This document shows, one piece after another, positions 25,321 through 33,229 of a stretch of DNA of 35,599 bases. How positions within the stretch are numbered: position 1 is the stretch's first letter; each line of letters starts with the position of its first letter. The notes under the pieces are model-generated. The model searched no databases, had not been told where the DNA came from, and saw only the letters and a program-made list of their open reading frames with translations. Origin of the DNA: Mesorhizobium denitrificans (GTDB lineage Bacteria; Pseudomonadota; Alphaproteobacteria; Rhizobiales; Rhizobiaceae); assembly GCF_003403035.1 (NCBI RefSeq), contig NZ_QURN01000025.1, forward strand, positions 1 to 35,599, written 5' to 3'. Made by a program: the position numbers and the translations under genes.

Positions 25321-26001
25321 TCAGGTGATTTCTGCCTCATCTTCGCCCGTCAGCCCGGCCGGAATATCGCCGGCCAGCAACTTCTCCTTCGACAGTAGGC
25401 CGGCGTCTTCGAGCGCCTCGAAATCCGGCATATCGCGCAGCGTGTCGAGCCCGAACTCGAGCAGGAAGTCCTTGGTCGTGACGTAGGTATAAGGCGCGCC
25501 GGGCGTCGGACTGCGCGGGCCGGAGGCAATCAGCTTTGCGCCGCGCAGACGGCCGATCAGGTCGCGCGAAACTTCCTTGCCGAAGAACGACGACAGTTCG
25601 GCGCGGGTGATCGGCTGGAAATAGGCGATGGCCGTCAGCACCAGCACCTCGGATTGGCTGAGATCGACCGAACGCTCATTGCCGCCGACGGCCGCCCGAA
25701 TGGCGTCGGCATAGGCCGGCCGGGTAAGATGCTTCCAACCGCCGGCCACAGTGACAAGGTCATAGGGGCGGCCGCGCAGTTCCTCGCGGATGTCGTCGAT
25801 CAAAAGATCGATATTGCAGCCTGCGCCAACCACACGTGCCAGCGCACTGCGTGTTACCGGCTCTTGTGCCGCGAAGATCGTTGCTTCGACGCGGTGCATC
25901 CATTCGCGCCAGCGCGCGTCCGGCGGCAGGTGATCCAGTTCCCGATCCAGAAACGGTCGTTGCCCATTTTCTCCGCGAGCCTTTGTCGAATGCGCCGCCA
26001 T
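25321..26001 (-). CDS. scpB: Segregation and condensation protein ScpB, plasmid-type
   Basis: This 226-residue protein has the two winged-helix domains of ScpB: RVEATIFAAQEPVTRSALAR near residue 36, then PYDLVTVAGGWKHLTRPAYA and SQSEVLVLTAIAYFQPITRAEL followed by GKEVSRDLIGRLRGAKLI and a YVTTKDFLLEFGL motif. ScpB normally joins ScpA and SMC in chromosome condensation. No scpA or smc lies here. It starts at 26001, two bases after the DUF1403 gene, so the two are an operon. The pair is a recurring feature of rhizobial plasmids; it may help plasmid segregation. Confidence 0.9.
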   Translation of the reverse strand: MAAHSTKARGENGQRPFLDRELDHLPPDARWREWMHRVEATIFAAQEPVTRSALARVVGAGCNIDLLIDDIREELRGRPYDLVTVAGGWKHLTRPAYADAIRAAVGGNERSVDLSQSEVLVLTAIAYFQPITRAELSSFFGKEVSRDLIGRLRGAKLIASGPRSPTPGAPYTYVTTKDFLLEFGLDTLRDMPDFEALEDAGLLSKEKLLAGDIPAGLTGEDEAEIT

Positions 26002-26003
26002 CG

Positions 26004-27023
26004 TCACAATCCGTAGATGCGGAAGGTCGGGCGGCCCGACAGTTCGCGCACGGCACCCAGATCGAACAGCCGGTCGAACAGGCGGCGCAAGCCGCGATCG
26101 CTCATGCCGGCGACGGGATCGGACGCGACCATCGCATCGCCGGACAGGAGCCGTTGGACGACGATGTCCGCCCCCTTGGCCCTGAGTTTTGGCGCCACCG
26201 CAAGCAAGCGGTCGGCGCGGCGTCCAAGTTCGGCCGAAAGATCGATGGCGCGCAATGCAGCGCGCGCTTGTGCCGCGAGCAGGGCTTTGGCCCGCTCCTT
26301 CTCCGCCTCGATGCCGATTGTCGCATTGGCAGCCCCCCGCGACCGATCGGAACGCATGGAAGCGGCCATCTCCGTTCCCAGCAACGGCACGGCATGGGCC
26401 CAGCCCAGTCGCTGCGCCAAAAGCGCGTCGGTGAACCAGGCGCCAAGGGCGCGCCCGAAGCCGTACTGTTGGGCGATGGTAAAGGCACCGGCCAACGTGG
26501 CCACCGTCCCGACACGGGTGGAACATTTCCGAAGCTTTTCGGCCAGATCGCCGACTGCGTCGGGCGCATAGCCGAACGCTTCCAGCACCGCGCCGAGGTT
26601 TTTCTCCGTCAGCAAGTCTTGCGCAGGCCGGGCTGACAGCCCAAGCCAGCCAAGCAGCAGACGGCCGGCGGGACCCACGTCGTCGCCCGGCCTTGTCAAC
26701 AGCACCGCATCCCGCAGCTCCGCTTCATCCTCGACACGCCCCGCGTGCTTTGCCGTCGTCGCCGCCGCCGCAAGCGCCAGCCGCTGCCGCCAGGCGCCGG
26801 CCCATTTTTCTTCCCGGCGCACCACCGCATCGAGCGCGCCGATGGCGGCGCCGACGGCGAGTGCGACGTCCTCAACCTCTTTTCCCGCAAGGGTTTTCGC
26901 GTCGGGGACGGCCTGGCGCAACCAGCCCGGCACAGGGGTCGCAGCGGCATGCGGCGCGGCGTTGGCCGAGGCGGTTTGAAGGGACGCGGCGCGTTCAGGC
27001 GAAAGAATCATGGGTTGCAGCAT
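26004..27023 (-). CDS. DUF1403 family protein
   Basis: This 339-residue protein matches DUF1403: an Ala-rich, mainly helical sequence with WLRQAVPDAKTLAGKEVEDV near the start, then REEKWAGAWRQRLALAAAAT and RPGDDVGPAGRLLLGWL. The C-terminus ends GAVRELSGRPTFRIYGL. The function of DUF1403 is unknown. It is directly followed by scpB, 2 bp away, an arrangement typical of large alphaproteobacterial plasmids. It may be the SMC-like partner or regulator of this ScpB; that is inference. Confidence 0.88.
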   Translation of the reverse strand: MLQPMILSPERAASLQTASANAAPHAAATPVPGWLRQAVPDAKTLAGKEVEDVALAVGAAIGALDAVVRREEKWAGAWRQRLALAAAATTAKHAGRVEDEAELRDAVLLTRPGDDVGPAGRLLLGWLGLSARPAQDLLTEKNLGAVLEAFGYAPDAVGDLAEKLRKCSTRVGTVATLAGAFTIAQQYGFGRALGAWFTDALLAQRLGWAHAVPLLGTEMAASMRSDRSRGAANATIGIEAEKERAKALLAAQARAALRAIDLSAELGRRADRLLAVAPKLRAKGADIVVQRLLSGDAMVASDPVAGMSDRGLRRLFDRLFDLGAVRELSGRPTFRIYGL

Positions 27024-27129
27024 GAATCACGACGGCGCTTATTGCAACGATTACCGGCGAAATGCGCCGCGCCTGTCATGTTGAATAAAAGACCGATAAT
27101 GTTGCCTTATCGTTCGTTATTGAAAGTGC

Positions 27130-27453
27130 CTATCTAAGCACGTCAAGGCCGTGCTTTTCGACCACCGTCAGCAGCTTCACCGCCATTCCGCTCGGCCGCT
27201 TGGCGCCGCTCTCCCATTTCTGCACGGTCGATTCCGACGTGTTCAAATGGCGCGCGAATACCGGCTGACTGACGTGATTGCGCTCGCGCAGCGCCTTGAT
27301 CTTTTTGGCGTCGAATGTCGTCGGCCTGGACAGGCAGGCGTCGTCAAAGGAGCGCAAGGTCTGCTTGTCGACCGTGCCGGCACGTACCATGCCCTCCACC
27401 GCGCTGTGGATCGCCTCGAAGGCATCGCTCTTGAATTTTCGTCTAGTGGCCAT
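27130..27453 (-). CDS. Antitoxin of a HigBA-type pair, XRE helix-turn-helix (NadS-like)
   Basis: This 107-residue protein has a C-terminal helix-turn-helix (LRERNHVSQPVFARHLNTSE followed by STVQKWESGAKRPSGMAVKL). It should neutralise the RelE-type toxin encoded just upstream, overlapping it by 11 bp, and repress their promoter. The start at 27453 follows the overlap; a TTG/GTG-type start 6 bp earlier is possible. The order toxin then antitoxin is typical of HigBA/NadS pairs. Confidence 0.88.
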   Translation of the reverse strand: MATRRKFKSDAFEAIHSAVEGMVRAGTVDKQTLRSFDDACLSRPTTFDAKKIKALRERNHVSQPVFARHLNTSESTVQKWESGAKRPSGMAVKLLTVVEKHGLDVLR

Positions 27454-27802
27454 CACCAATCTCCATCAAGACTCCAGCGTTTAGTTCCGCATCCAGTTCC
27501 GCCGCGGATTTGCGCCGATACAGCGCTGCCAGCTCGCGGAATGCCCGCAGCTCATCCTCATCGATGTTCGCCCGGTCTTGCTTGGCGAACAGATAGACGT
27601 AAACCCAGAACTCACCGCTTCTGGCGAGCAGGATCGACCGAAAGCGATTGTCGCCGAGCCGCTTCTTGAAAACGCCTCCACCGAGATCGTCAGCCTTGCC
27701 CTGCGCGGCCTCTCGCGCCGCTCGTAGAAGCGCTGCGTCCGGAAGCCGTGCCTTTCGCGCCGCCTTGGCAAACCAGGCCGTTTTGAATACGCGATCAGGC
27801 AT
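27443..27802 (-). CDS. RelE/ParE-family toxin (HigB-type)
   Basis: This 119-residue protein begins MPDRVFKTAWFAKAARKARL and has GVFKKRLGDNRFRSILLARSG, then FWVYVYLFAKQDRANIDEDE, the beta sheet of HigB/RelE-like mRNA interferases with conserved Lys, Arg and Tyr. It is expected to cleave mRNA at ribosomes when not bound by the antitoxin encoded next on the same strand. The genes overlap by 11 bp. A 17-bp inverted repeat sits just upstream as the likely operator. Plasmid stabilisation is the likely role. Confidence 0.87.
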   Translation of the reverse strand: MPDRVFKTAWFAKAARKARLPDAALLRAAREAAQGKADDLGGGVFKKRLGDNRFRSILLARSGEFWVYVYLFAKQDRANIDEDELRAFRELAALYRRKSAAELDAELNAGVLMEIGDGH

Positions 27803-27811
27803 GGTAAAAAG

Positions 27812-27828
27812 ATAGCACTTGGTGCTAT
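27812..27828. promoter_or_regulatory. Operator-like inverted repeat upstream of the first toxin gene
   Basis: ATAGCAC TTG GTGCTAT is a perfect 7-bp inverted repeat with a 3-base centre, 10 bp upstream of the toxin ATG on the minus strand. Its position fits an autorepression site for the toxin-antitoxin complex. Confidence 0.65.
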
Positions 27829-27917
27829 GAAATTCAAGGGTGGAAGGTCAGTCAGATCATAGACATGCCTAGCCGAACAAATATCATAGCGTCGGTGAAT
27901 CGCGCTAACGAAAAGAA

Positions 27918-29060
27918 ATGACCATGGACGGGACTGAGGACGAACTCCCCGATATCGTTGAGATGGTTCGCGCCATGGCCGTGACCGCGCCTGATGAGGC
28001 TTCCGCGAAGAGCGCGGATGACACCCCCTCCCCTCCCCTATCCACTGGTGACTACCGCGGCGGCGCGCGTTTACCTGGTCATCTCGAGGAGTTGGCGGGC
28101 CGAGCGCAGGACTATGTCGAAGCGGCCAGCTCGACGCACACGCGGCGCGCCTACGCTTCCGATTGGCGTCATTTCGCCAGTTGGTGCCGGCGTCAGGCTG
28201 TAGAGATATGCCCACCGGATCCGCAGGTGGTTGGGCTTTACATCACCGCCTGCGCTTCTGGCAAGGCGAATGGAGATAGAAAGCCGAACTCGGTCTCGAC
28301 GATTGAGCGTCGCCTTTCTTCGCTCTCCTGGAACTTTGCACAACGCGGCCAGCCGCTCGATCGCAAAGACCGTCACATTGCCACTGTCATGGCTGGAATC
28401 CGCAACAAGCACGCCTCCCCGCCCCGGCAGAAGGAGGCGGTGTTGCCCCAAGACTTGATCGCCATGCTGGAAACTCTCGATCGCGGTAACCTGCGTGGGT
28501 TGCGCGACCGCGCCATGTTGCTGCTCGGCTTTGCCGGCGGCCTGCGTCGCTCCGAAGTTGTCGGTCTTGACGTCGGCCGCGACCAGACCGAGGATGCGTC
28601 CGGCTGGATCGACATCCTCGACAAAGGGATACTGGTGACATTGCGCGGCAAGACTGGCTGGCGCGAGGTCGAAATCGGGTGTGGCTCGTCCGATGCGACC
28701 TGCCCTGTCGTGGCACTCCAAACCTGGTTGAAATTCGCGCGTATCGTCCACGGCCCCCTGTTCCGTCGTGTAACGGGTCAGGGCAAGGCTGTCGGATCGG
28801 AGCGTCTCAACGACCAGGAGGTCGCGCGCCTCGTCAAGCGGACCGCGCTTGCGGCTGGCGTCCGCGGAGATCTGCCGGAGGGCCAGCGCGGCAAGCTGTT
28901 CGCCGGACACTCGTTGCGATCTGGCCTGGCCTCCTCAGCCGAAGTCGACGAACGCTATGTGCAAAAGCAGCTTGGACACGCGAGCGCCGAGATGACACGA
29001 AAGTACCAGCGGCGGCGCGATCGGTTCCGCGTCAATCTCACGAAGGCCTCGGGACTGTAG
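27918..29060 (+). CDS. Tyrosine recombinase (site-specific integrase)
   Basis: This 380-residue protein has a SAM-like N-terminal domain (AQDYVEAASSTHTRRAYASD) and the catalytic residues of tyrosine recombinases: Arg in GGLRRSEVVGL, His-x-x-Arg in HSLRSGLAS, His in QLGHASAEM, and the nucleophile Tyr in TRKYQRRRDR. It could resolve plasmid dimers or move an element. It is flanked by two toxin-antitoxin pairs on the opposite strand. No recombination site pair was identified. The start at 27918 is followed by an ATG at 27924 that could also be used. Confidence 0.9.
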   Translation: MTMDGTEDELPDIVEMVRAMAVTAPDEASAKSADDTPSPPLSTGDYRGGARLPGHLEELAGRAQDYVEAASSTHTRRAYASDWRHFASWCRRQAVEICPPDPQVVGLYITACASGKANGDRKPNSVSTIERRLSSLSWNFAQRGQPLDRKDRHIATVMAGIRNKHASPPRQKEAVLPQDLIAMLETLDRGNLRGLRDRAMLLLGFAGGLRRSEVVGLDVGRDQTEDASGWIDILDKGILVTLRGKTGWREVEIGCGSSDATCPVVALQTWLKFARIVHGPLFRRVTGQGKAVGSERLNDQEVARLVKRTALAAGVRGDLPEGQRGKLFAGHSLRSGLASSAEVDERYVQKQLGHASAEMTRKYQRRRDRFRVNLTKASGL

Positions 29061-29081
29061 AAAAGCCCCCTCCCCTTTCTT

Positions 29082-29423
29082 TCAGTGCGCAGCTTCCTGA
29101 TTTTCGGTTGCCGTATCATGAGATGAGAGTGCACGCAGCACGGCCTCCGGTTCCCGGTCCATTACACGAAGCAATGTTCGAGCAGCGCCACTTGGTTGCC
29201 GCTTACCTTGTTCCCACTTCTTGTAACCGGATGGGCTGGTTCCGAGCACGGCTGCCATTTCGTCCTGAGTCAAATCGAGTTTCTTGCGGATCGCCTTTGC
29301 GTCCATCGCACCGACATCAATCGTATGAACCTGGATGCCAGGAACGTCCTTGCCCTGCGCATGCGTCAAGGCCTCCGACATGGCCTGGATCAGATCAGCG
29401 CCAAATTTTGTCATCTCGCTCAT
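29082..29423 (-). CDS. XRE-family antitoxin (HigA/NadS-like)
   Basis: This 113-residue protein has a helix-turn-helix in its C-terminal half (IRKKLDLTQDEMAAVLGTSPSG), then YKKWEQGKRQPSGAARTLLR. AGGAG lies 7 bases before the ATG at 29423. It overlaps the end of the toxin gene by 4 bp. Together they form a second toxin-antitoxin pair, in the same orientation and gene order as the pair at 27130-27802 but with different sequence. Confidence 0.88.
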   Translation of the reverse strand: MSEMTKFGADLIQAMSEALTHAQGKDVPGIQVHTIDVGAMDAKAIRKKLDLTQDEMAAVLGTSPSGYKKWEQGKRQPSGAARTLLRVMDREPEAVLRALSSHDTATENQEAAH

Positions 29424-29758
29424 GTCTTGCTCCTGATCGTTGCCTTGATCGCCTTGGCGAACGCTGCCACCGCCTTTGCCTCTTCTGGTTTCAGATCGAC
29501 TTTCTCATTCTTACCATACGCCAACAACGCATAGATTGGTGCGTCATCGCTGTACCAGTAGTAGATTATCCTCGCACCACCGCGTTTGCCCTTGCCTTTA
29601 GCGCCGAACCGCGTCTTGCGGACGCCACCCGTACCTGGAATCTCATCGCCTACCTGCGGATTGGCCGCGAGAAAGTCGATAAGTTCCTTCCTTTCATCCT
29701 CGCTAAACAGCTCCGCCGCTTGCTTGATGAACAATGCTGTCTCGGCGACGGCCTGCAT
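29420..29758 (-). CDS. RelE-family toxin
   Basis: This 112-residue protein begins MQAVAETALFIKQAAELFSE followed by DERKELIDFLAANPQVGD, then IPGTGGVRKTRFGAKGKGKR followed by GGARIIYYWYSDDAPIYALL. These match the RelE/HigB-like toxin fold with a basic patch. The frame is open to 29839, but the start at 29758 follows a GGGAAGAG site and lies just below the palindromic operator. It is the first gene of the second toxin-antitoxin pair. Confidence 0.88.
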   Translation of the reverse strand: MQAVAETALFIKQAAELFSEDERKELIDFLAANPQVGDEIPGTGGVRKTRFGAKGKGKRGGARIIYYWYSDDAPIYALLAYGKNEKVDLKPEEAKAVAAFAKAIKATIRSKT

Positions 29759-29767
29759 GCTCTTCCC

Positions 29768-29784
29768 ATAACCCAATGGGTTAT
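29768..29784. promoter_or_regulatory. 17-bp palindromic operator of the second toxin-antitoxin pair
   Basis: ATAACCCAATGGGTTAT is a perfect 17-bp palindrome (8-bp arms, single central base) 9 bp upstream of the toxin ATG, next to a TATATATA tract that could be the -10. It is the probable binding site of the antitoxin or toxin-antitoxin complex. Confidence 0.75.
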
Positions 29785-29906
29785 ATATATGCGTTGCAGC
29801 CTGAAGAGTCAATGGTAGACCCATCCGTGAGATCAGCACAATCTTCGATATTCAATGAAAGTCGATGTCATGGCTTTCACGATGACGGATCTGAAACATC
29901 ATAGCC

Positions 29907-30453
29907 GTGCCCGTCGAAGACGGTAATGGCCCTCTGACACAAACTCTATCTGTCAGCGCGCCAACCGTGACGTCCTATGTTGATCTACTCGCCGATTTTC
30001 TGCCGGTACGACGGCTACAGTCGTTCCATGCCAATACGGGTAAAAGATTGGTCAAATCCCCGAAGACCTATGTGCGCAACAGCGGCATTGTGCTTGCTCT
30101 GCTGAGTATCGAAGATCTGAATGATTTTTCGGGGCATCCTGTTGTCGGGGCCAGTTGGGAAGGTTTCATCATCGGAAACCTGCTATCTGTGGCACCTACT
30201 CGCAAAATAGCAGTTCTTATCGCTCCGTTGCTAGGGCCGAGATTGACCTTCTTCTAACCCTTACCGCCAAGCGTCTTGCGCGATTGAGATCAAGCGCACT
30301 CCAGCGGCGAAAGTAGAAAAGCGCATTTACCTGGCTTGAGAAGACATCAATCCCGAGCGTCGCCTTATTGTCTATCTAGGCACGGAAAACATGCCTCTCA
30401 AGGAGGGTCTGGAGGTGATGTCCCTATAAACTCTCGCAAAAAGCATTGGGTGA
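29907..30453 (+). pseudogene. Decayed DUF4143/AAA ATPase fragment
   Basis: The region keeps DUF4143 motifs in broken frames. In the first frame there is SAPTVTSYVDLLADFLPVRR followed by KRLVKSPKTYVRNSGIVLALL and HPVVGASWEGFIIGNLL. The homology then moves to another frame (RAEIDLLLTL, around 30236) and a third one (AIEIKRTPAAKVEKRIYLA, stop, EDINPERRLIVYLGTENMPL). At least two frameshifts and two stops are seen. The N-terminal AAA nucleotide-binding part is missing. It is a relic between the toxin-antitoxin pair and repABC. Confidence 0.78.
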
Positions 30454-30504
30454 ACTTGCCTGACGTCGGGGGAGTGTCGGCGCGTCGCTGACGAGCATCA
30501 CAGC

Positions 30505-30526
30505 AAAGTTCCCAGCTGGGAACTTT
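30505..30526. promoter_or_regulatory. parS: parS partition site 1 (upstream of repA)
   Basis: The 16-bp palindrome GTTCCCAGCTGGGAAC (30508-30523) fits the repABC parS consensus GTTNNCNNNNGNNAAC. The palindrome extends 3 bp on each side, so 30505-30526 is a perfect 22-bp palindrome. It is the presumed RepB binding site. Confidence 0.9.
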
Positions 30527-30724
30527 TGGGGGCAAAGGTCTTCCTAGGTCACTGAACGAAGTGAGCCGTCTACAAAACGGTGCTTAGAAGGTCTTTTGCC
30601 CTTATAGGCGACGGTGTCGACAGGGAAGTCGTACAAAGGCGTCGATAGGAAGCTTTTCCGAAGGCCGAGTCCGCAAGATGACAATTTCAATTGTTGGAGC
30701 CGCGCTCGCTATCTGTAAACCGCG

Positions 30725-30740
30725 GTTCCCAGCTGGGAAC
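30725..30740. promoter_or_regulatory. parS: parS partition site 2 (upstream of repA)
   Basis: An exact second copy of GTTCCCAGCTGGGAAC lies 202 bp downstream of the first core copy and 140 bp before the chosen repA start. Two parS copies upstream of repA would let RepB spread or bridge in this region. Between the sites are inverted pairs GGGCAAA and TTTGCCC. Confidence 0.9.
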
Positions 30741-30879
30741 TTGTGCCATCCAAATTGCACACCCACCCCGAATCGGAATATTCCTGCTACGGTAAAAACC
30801 GGAAATACGCTAAATCTACGTAGTTTCGAACGTGTTTACTAATCATTTACCACGCGGGGAACACAGTGAAAGTGTGGGA

Positions 30880-32076
30880 ATGATGGAGAATCGGGTGACG
30901 CGACATCTTAGCAGCCTTGAATTTATGGATACCTTCTCGACAAAGCTCGATAAGGCACTTCAGAATTTATCACTTGCCCAGTACCCGCCTGATGCCGTCC
31001 GCACTATGCGGAAGTTCTCTTCAACGGAAGTCGCCGCACTTCTTGGCGTTACAGAAGCCTACGTTAGACAGGTTTCATTGAGAGGGCAGGGGCCTGAACC
31101 TGAAACAACGGGCTCAGGAAAGCGGCTCTATACGTTGGAGCATATCCTCGAATTGCGCATGCATCTTGCTGAAAAAGGACGGAGGAAGTGGATTAATCCG
31201 AGGCGCGTTGACGGAGAGGACTGCCAGATTATTGCGGTTACCAATTTTAAAGGTGGTAGCAGCAAGACCTCCACAACCATTCATCTCGGCCACTGGCTTG
31301 CGCTTCGTGGTTATCGAGTATTAGCCGTGGACATGGACCCTCAGGCTTCGCTCACGAGCCTGCATGGAGCTTTGCCGGGGTTCGATTACCGTGAAGGCGA
31401 TACGCTTTATTCCGCGATCCGCTTTGACGATCCGCTCCCGACGCAAAGAATTGTCCACAAGACCCATATTGTTGGCTTTGACGTGATTTGTGCAGGCCTA
31501 GAGTTGACCGAATTCGAGACCGCCGTGGCGCTCGAAATGCGGAAAACCGGAGGAACCGGTTTTTTGTTACGAGTCTCACAGGCACTTGGGCAGATTGCCG
31601 ATGATTACGACATTATTCTTTTGGACTGTGCGCCGTCGCTCAACTTTTTAACGCTTTCATCGCTGACGGCGGCAACCGGGGTCCTCATTCCTGTACCCGC
31701 ACATATGCTCGACGTCGACTCGACAGGAAAGTTCCTCGAATTGGCTGCCTCATACATGCAGATTCTCGATGAGGCCGGGGCAGGAGCCAGATGGGACTTT
31801 GCTAAATTCTTGATTACTAAGTTCGAAGCAAATGATCATCCCCAGGCCAATATGCAGGCTCTTATGCGGCAAGTATTTGGCGATGATCTCCTCCTCAACG
31901 CGGTGGCGAAATCGACGGCCGTGGCCGACGCTCTGACATGGAAACAGAGCCTATACGAAGTCCAGCGATCCCGTTTCTCGGCTCCAAAGACGTATGATCG
32001 TGCAATCGAATCGATCAATGCCGCGAATGCCGAGATAGAAGGCTTGATCGCCAGCGCGTGGGGTCGTGAACCATGA
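30880..32076 (+). CDS. repA: Plasmid partitioning protein RepA (ParA ATPase)
   Basis: This ParA-type ATPase has an N-terminal helix-turn-helix (FSSTEVAALLGVTEAYVRQV), then the deviant Walker A VTNFKGGSSKTSTTIHLGHW and the Walker B region VLAVDMDPQASLTSLHG, with IILLDCAPSLNFLTLSSL further on. The length from 30880, 398 residues, is normal for RepA of repABC replicons. The frame is open from a GTG at 30832, so the start is uncertain. RepA drives plasmid partition and, with RepB, represses the operon promoter. Its stop overlaps the repB start by 4 bp. Confidence 0.93.
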   Translation: MMENRVTRHLSSLEFMDTFSTKLDKALQNLSLAQYPPDAVRTMRKFSSTEVAALLGVTEAYVRQVSLRGQGPEPETTGSGKRLYTLEHILELRMHLAEKGRRKWINPRRVDGEDCQIIAVTNFKGGSSKTSTTIHLGHWLALRGYRVLAVDMDPQASLTSLHGALPGFDYREGDTLYSAIRFDDPLPTQRIVHKTHIVGFDVICAGLELTEFETAVALEMRKTGGTGFLLRVSQALGQIADDYDIILLDCAPSLNFLTLSSLTAATGVLIPVPAHMLDVDSTGKFLELAASYMQILDEAGAGARWDFAKFLITKFEANDHPQANMQALMRQVFGDDLLLNAVAKSTAVADALTWKQSLYEVQRSRFSAPKTYDRAIESINAANAEIEGLIASAWGREP

Positions 32077-33071
32077 GCCGCAAAGATTCCAAGGGAATGT
32101 TCGCCGCAGTCTTGGGCCAGTTAAGTGAGGACAAGGAAAGGGAAGTCGCTGCAGTACGCTCTTCGTCGCCGCATCTTCTGAAAGTTGCGGCAGGCGTACG
32201 CCAAATGCATGAACGCAGTGAAGCAGCCGAACGGCTTTTGCGTGCGGGAGAACAGATCGTTGAACTCGATGCCAACGCCATTCAGCCTTCATCGATTCAT
32301 GATCGTTATGACGAAGCCTATGAGGCGGAGGCAATCTCTGAAATAGCTGCTTCGATGCGTGAACGAGGGCAGATCGTTCCCGGATTGGTTCGCCCGGTTG
32401 TGGGGCAGGAGGGCGTTTATCAGATAGTTTATGGACGTCGACGTCTCGCCGCTGCCAAGCAGCTTGGTATGAAGTTCAAGACTGCCATACGAGACCTTAA
32501 CGATGAGGAAGCAGTAATCTTCCAAGGCGAAGAGAACACGGCTCGCGAGGATTTGTCGTTTATCGAGAAATGCGCATTTGCGTTGGCTCAGCAGGAGGTC
32601 GGTTTTAAGCGCGACACCATTTGTGCGTCGCTTTCGACAGGTAAATCGCACGTCAGCGAGATGATCGCGATCGCCTCGGAAATACCGAGCGATCTTCTTC
32701 ATTCAATTGGCAAAGCTCCGGGCATTGGCCGGCCGCGCTGGGCTAAACTCGTCCAAAAGCTGCAGTCTTCCGACCAAGCAAGCTGGAAACGACTCATCGC
32801 GTCAGCAGACTTCAAACGTTTGACAAGCTTGGATCGCTTCGAAGCCGTTTTCAAGTTGCTTTCCACTAAGTCTGCCGGGCGGCACTCGGCGCAGCTCAGA
32901 CGTTGGGCGCCGCCAGATAAGGAAATTGCCATCAGCATAAAGTCTACAGCAAAGAAGACTGTGGTTACCTTTGAGGCTTCGAATGGCCAAGACTTTGCAG
33001 GATTTATCACTGACCAATTGGACGATCTTTACGAGGCGTTCCAACGGTCGTCCAAGGCAATAGGAGACTAA
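32073..33071 (+). CDS. repB: Plasmid partitioning protein RepB (ParB)
   Basis: This 332-residue protein has the ParB N-terminal region with DANAIQPSSIHDRYDEAYEA, then EIAASMRERGQIVPGLVRPV and YQIVYGRRRLAAAKQLGMKF, with EENTAREDLSFIEKCAFALA in front of a helix-turn-helix (RDTICASLSTGKSHVSEMIA). It binds the two parS sites upstream of repA and works with RepA in partition. It overlaps repA by 4 bp and is followed by about 160 bp holding a counter-transcribed RNA gene before repC. Confidence 0.95.
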   Translation: MSRKDSKGMFAAVLGQLSEDKEREVAAVRSSSPHLLKVAAGVRQMHERSEAAERLLRAGEQIVELDANAIQPSSIHDRYDEAYEAEAISEIAASMRERGQIVPGLVRPVVGQEGVYQIVYGRRRLAAAKQLGMKFKTAIRDLNDEEAVIFQGEENTAREDLSFIEKCAFALAQQEVGFKRDTICASLSTGKSHVSEMIAIASEIPSDLLHSIGKAPGIGRPRWAKLVQKLQSSDQASWKRLIASADFKRLTSLDRFEAVFKLLSTKSAGRHSAQLRRWAPPDKEIAISIKSTAKKTVVTFEASNGQDFAGFITDQLDDLYEAFQRSSKAIGD

Positions 33072-33079
33072 ACCGCAAA

Positions 33080-33133
33080 AGAAAAAGGCCCCCGAAACGA
33101 TCTCTCGCGGAAGCCCTTCTCGTATCCTTGACA
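33080..33133 (-). ncRNA. Counter-transcribed RNA (incA-type ctRNA) controlling repC
   Basis: On the minus strand, TTGACA (33163-33168) and GATTCT (33140-33145) with a 17-bp spacer form a promoter. It faces a GC-rich imperfect hairpin at about 33087-33115 followed by a T run on the minus strand (33082-33086), a rho-independent terminator. This would give an RNA of about 54 nt, the size of known repABC ctRNAs, which bind the repC leader and keep RepC synthesis and copy number low. The exact ends are estimates. Confidence 0.82.
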
Positions 33134-33139
33134 CGAACG

Positions 33140-33168
33140 AGAATCGCAAATTCGCGAATCACTGTCAA
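33140..33168 (-). promoter_or_regulatory. Promoter of the counter-transcribed RNA
   Basis: TTGACA (-35, perfect consensus) and GATTCT (-10) are 17 bp apart on the minus strand in the repB-repC interval. The strong -35 fits the high constitutive ctRNA synthesis expected in repABC plasmids. Confidence 0.75.
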
Positions 33169-33229
33169 GAGTTTTGGCGTCGTTTTGGCGAGCAGGTTTC
33201 TTTTGCCTAGCGATAGGTGGAAGGAAGAA

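Noticed and set aside
28679-29818. Plus-strand frame of 379 codons over the integrase end and the second toxin-antitoxin pair
   Set aside because: It crosses three well-supported genes in other frames and has no recognisable domain.
30528-30601. GGGCAAA/TTTGCCC inverted arms considered as a terminator or ncRNA hairpin
   Set aside because: The arms are about 58 bp apart with no strong internal pairing or T run, so I list them only as a note to the parS region.
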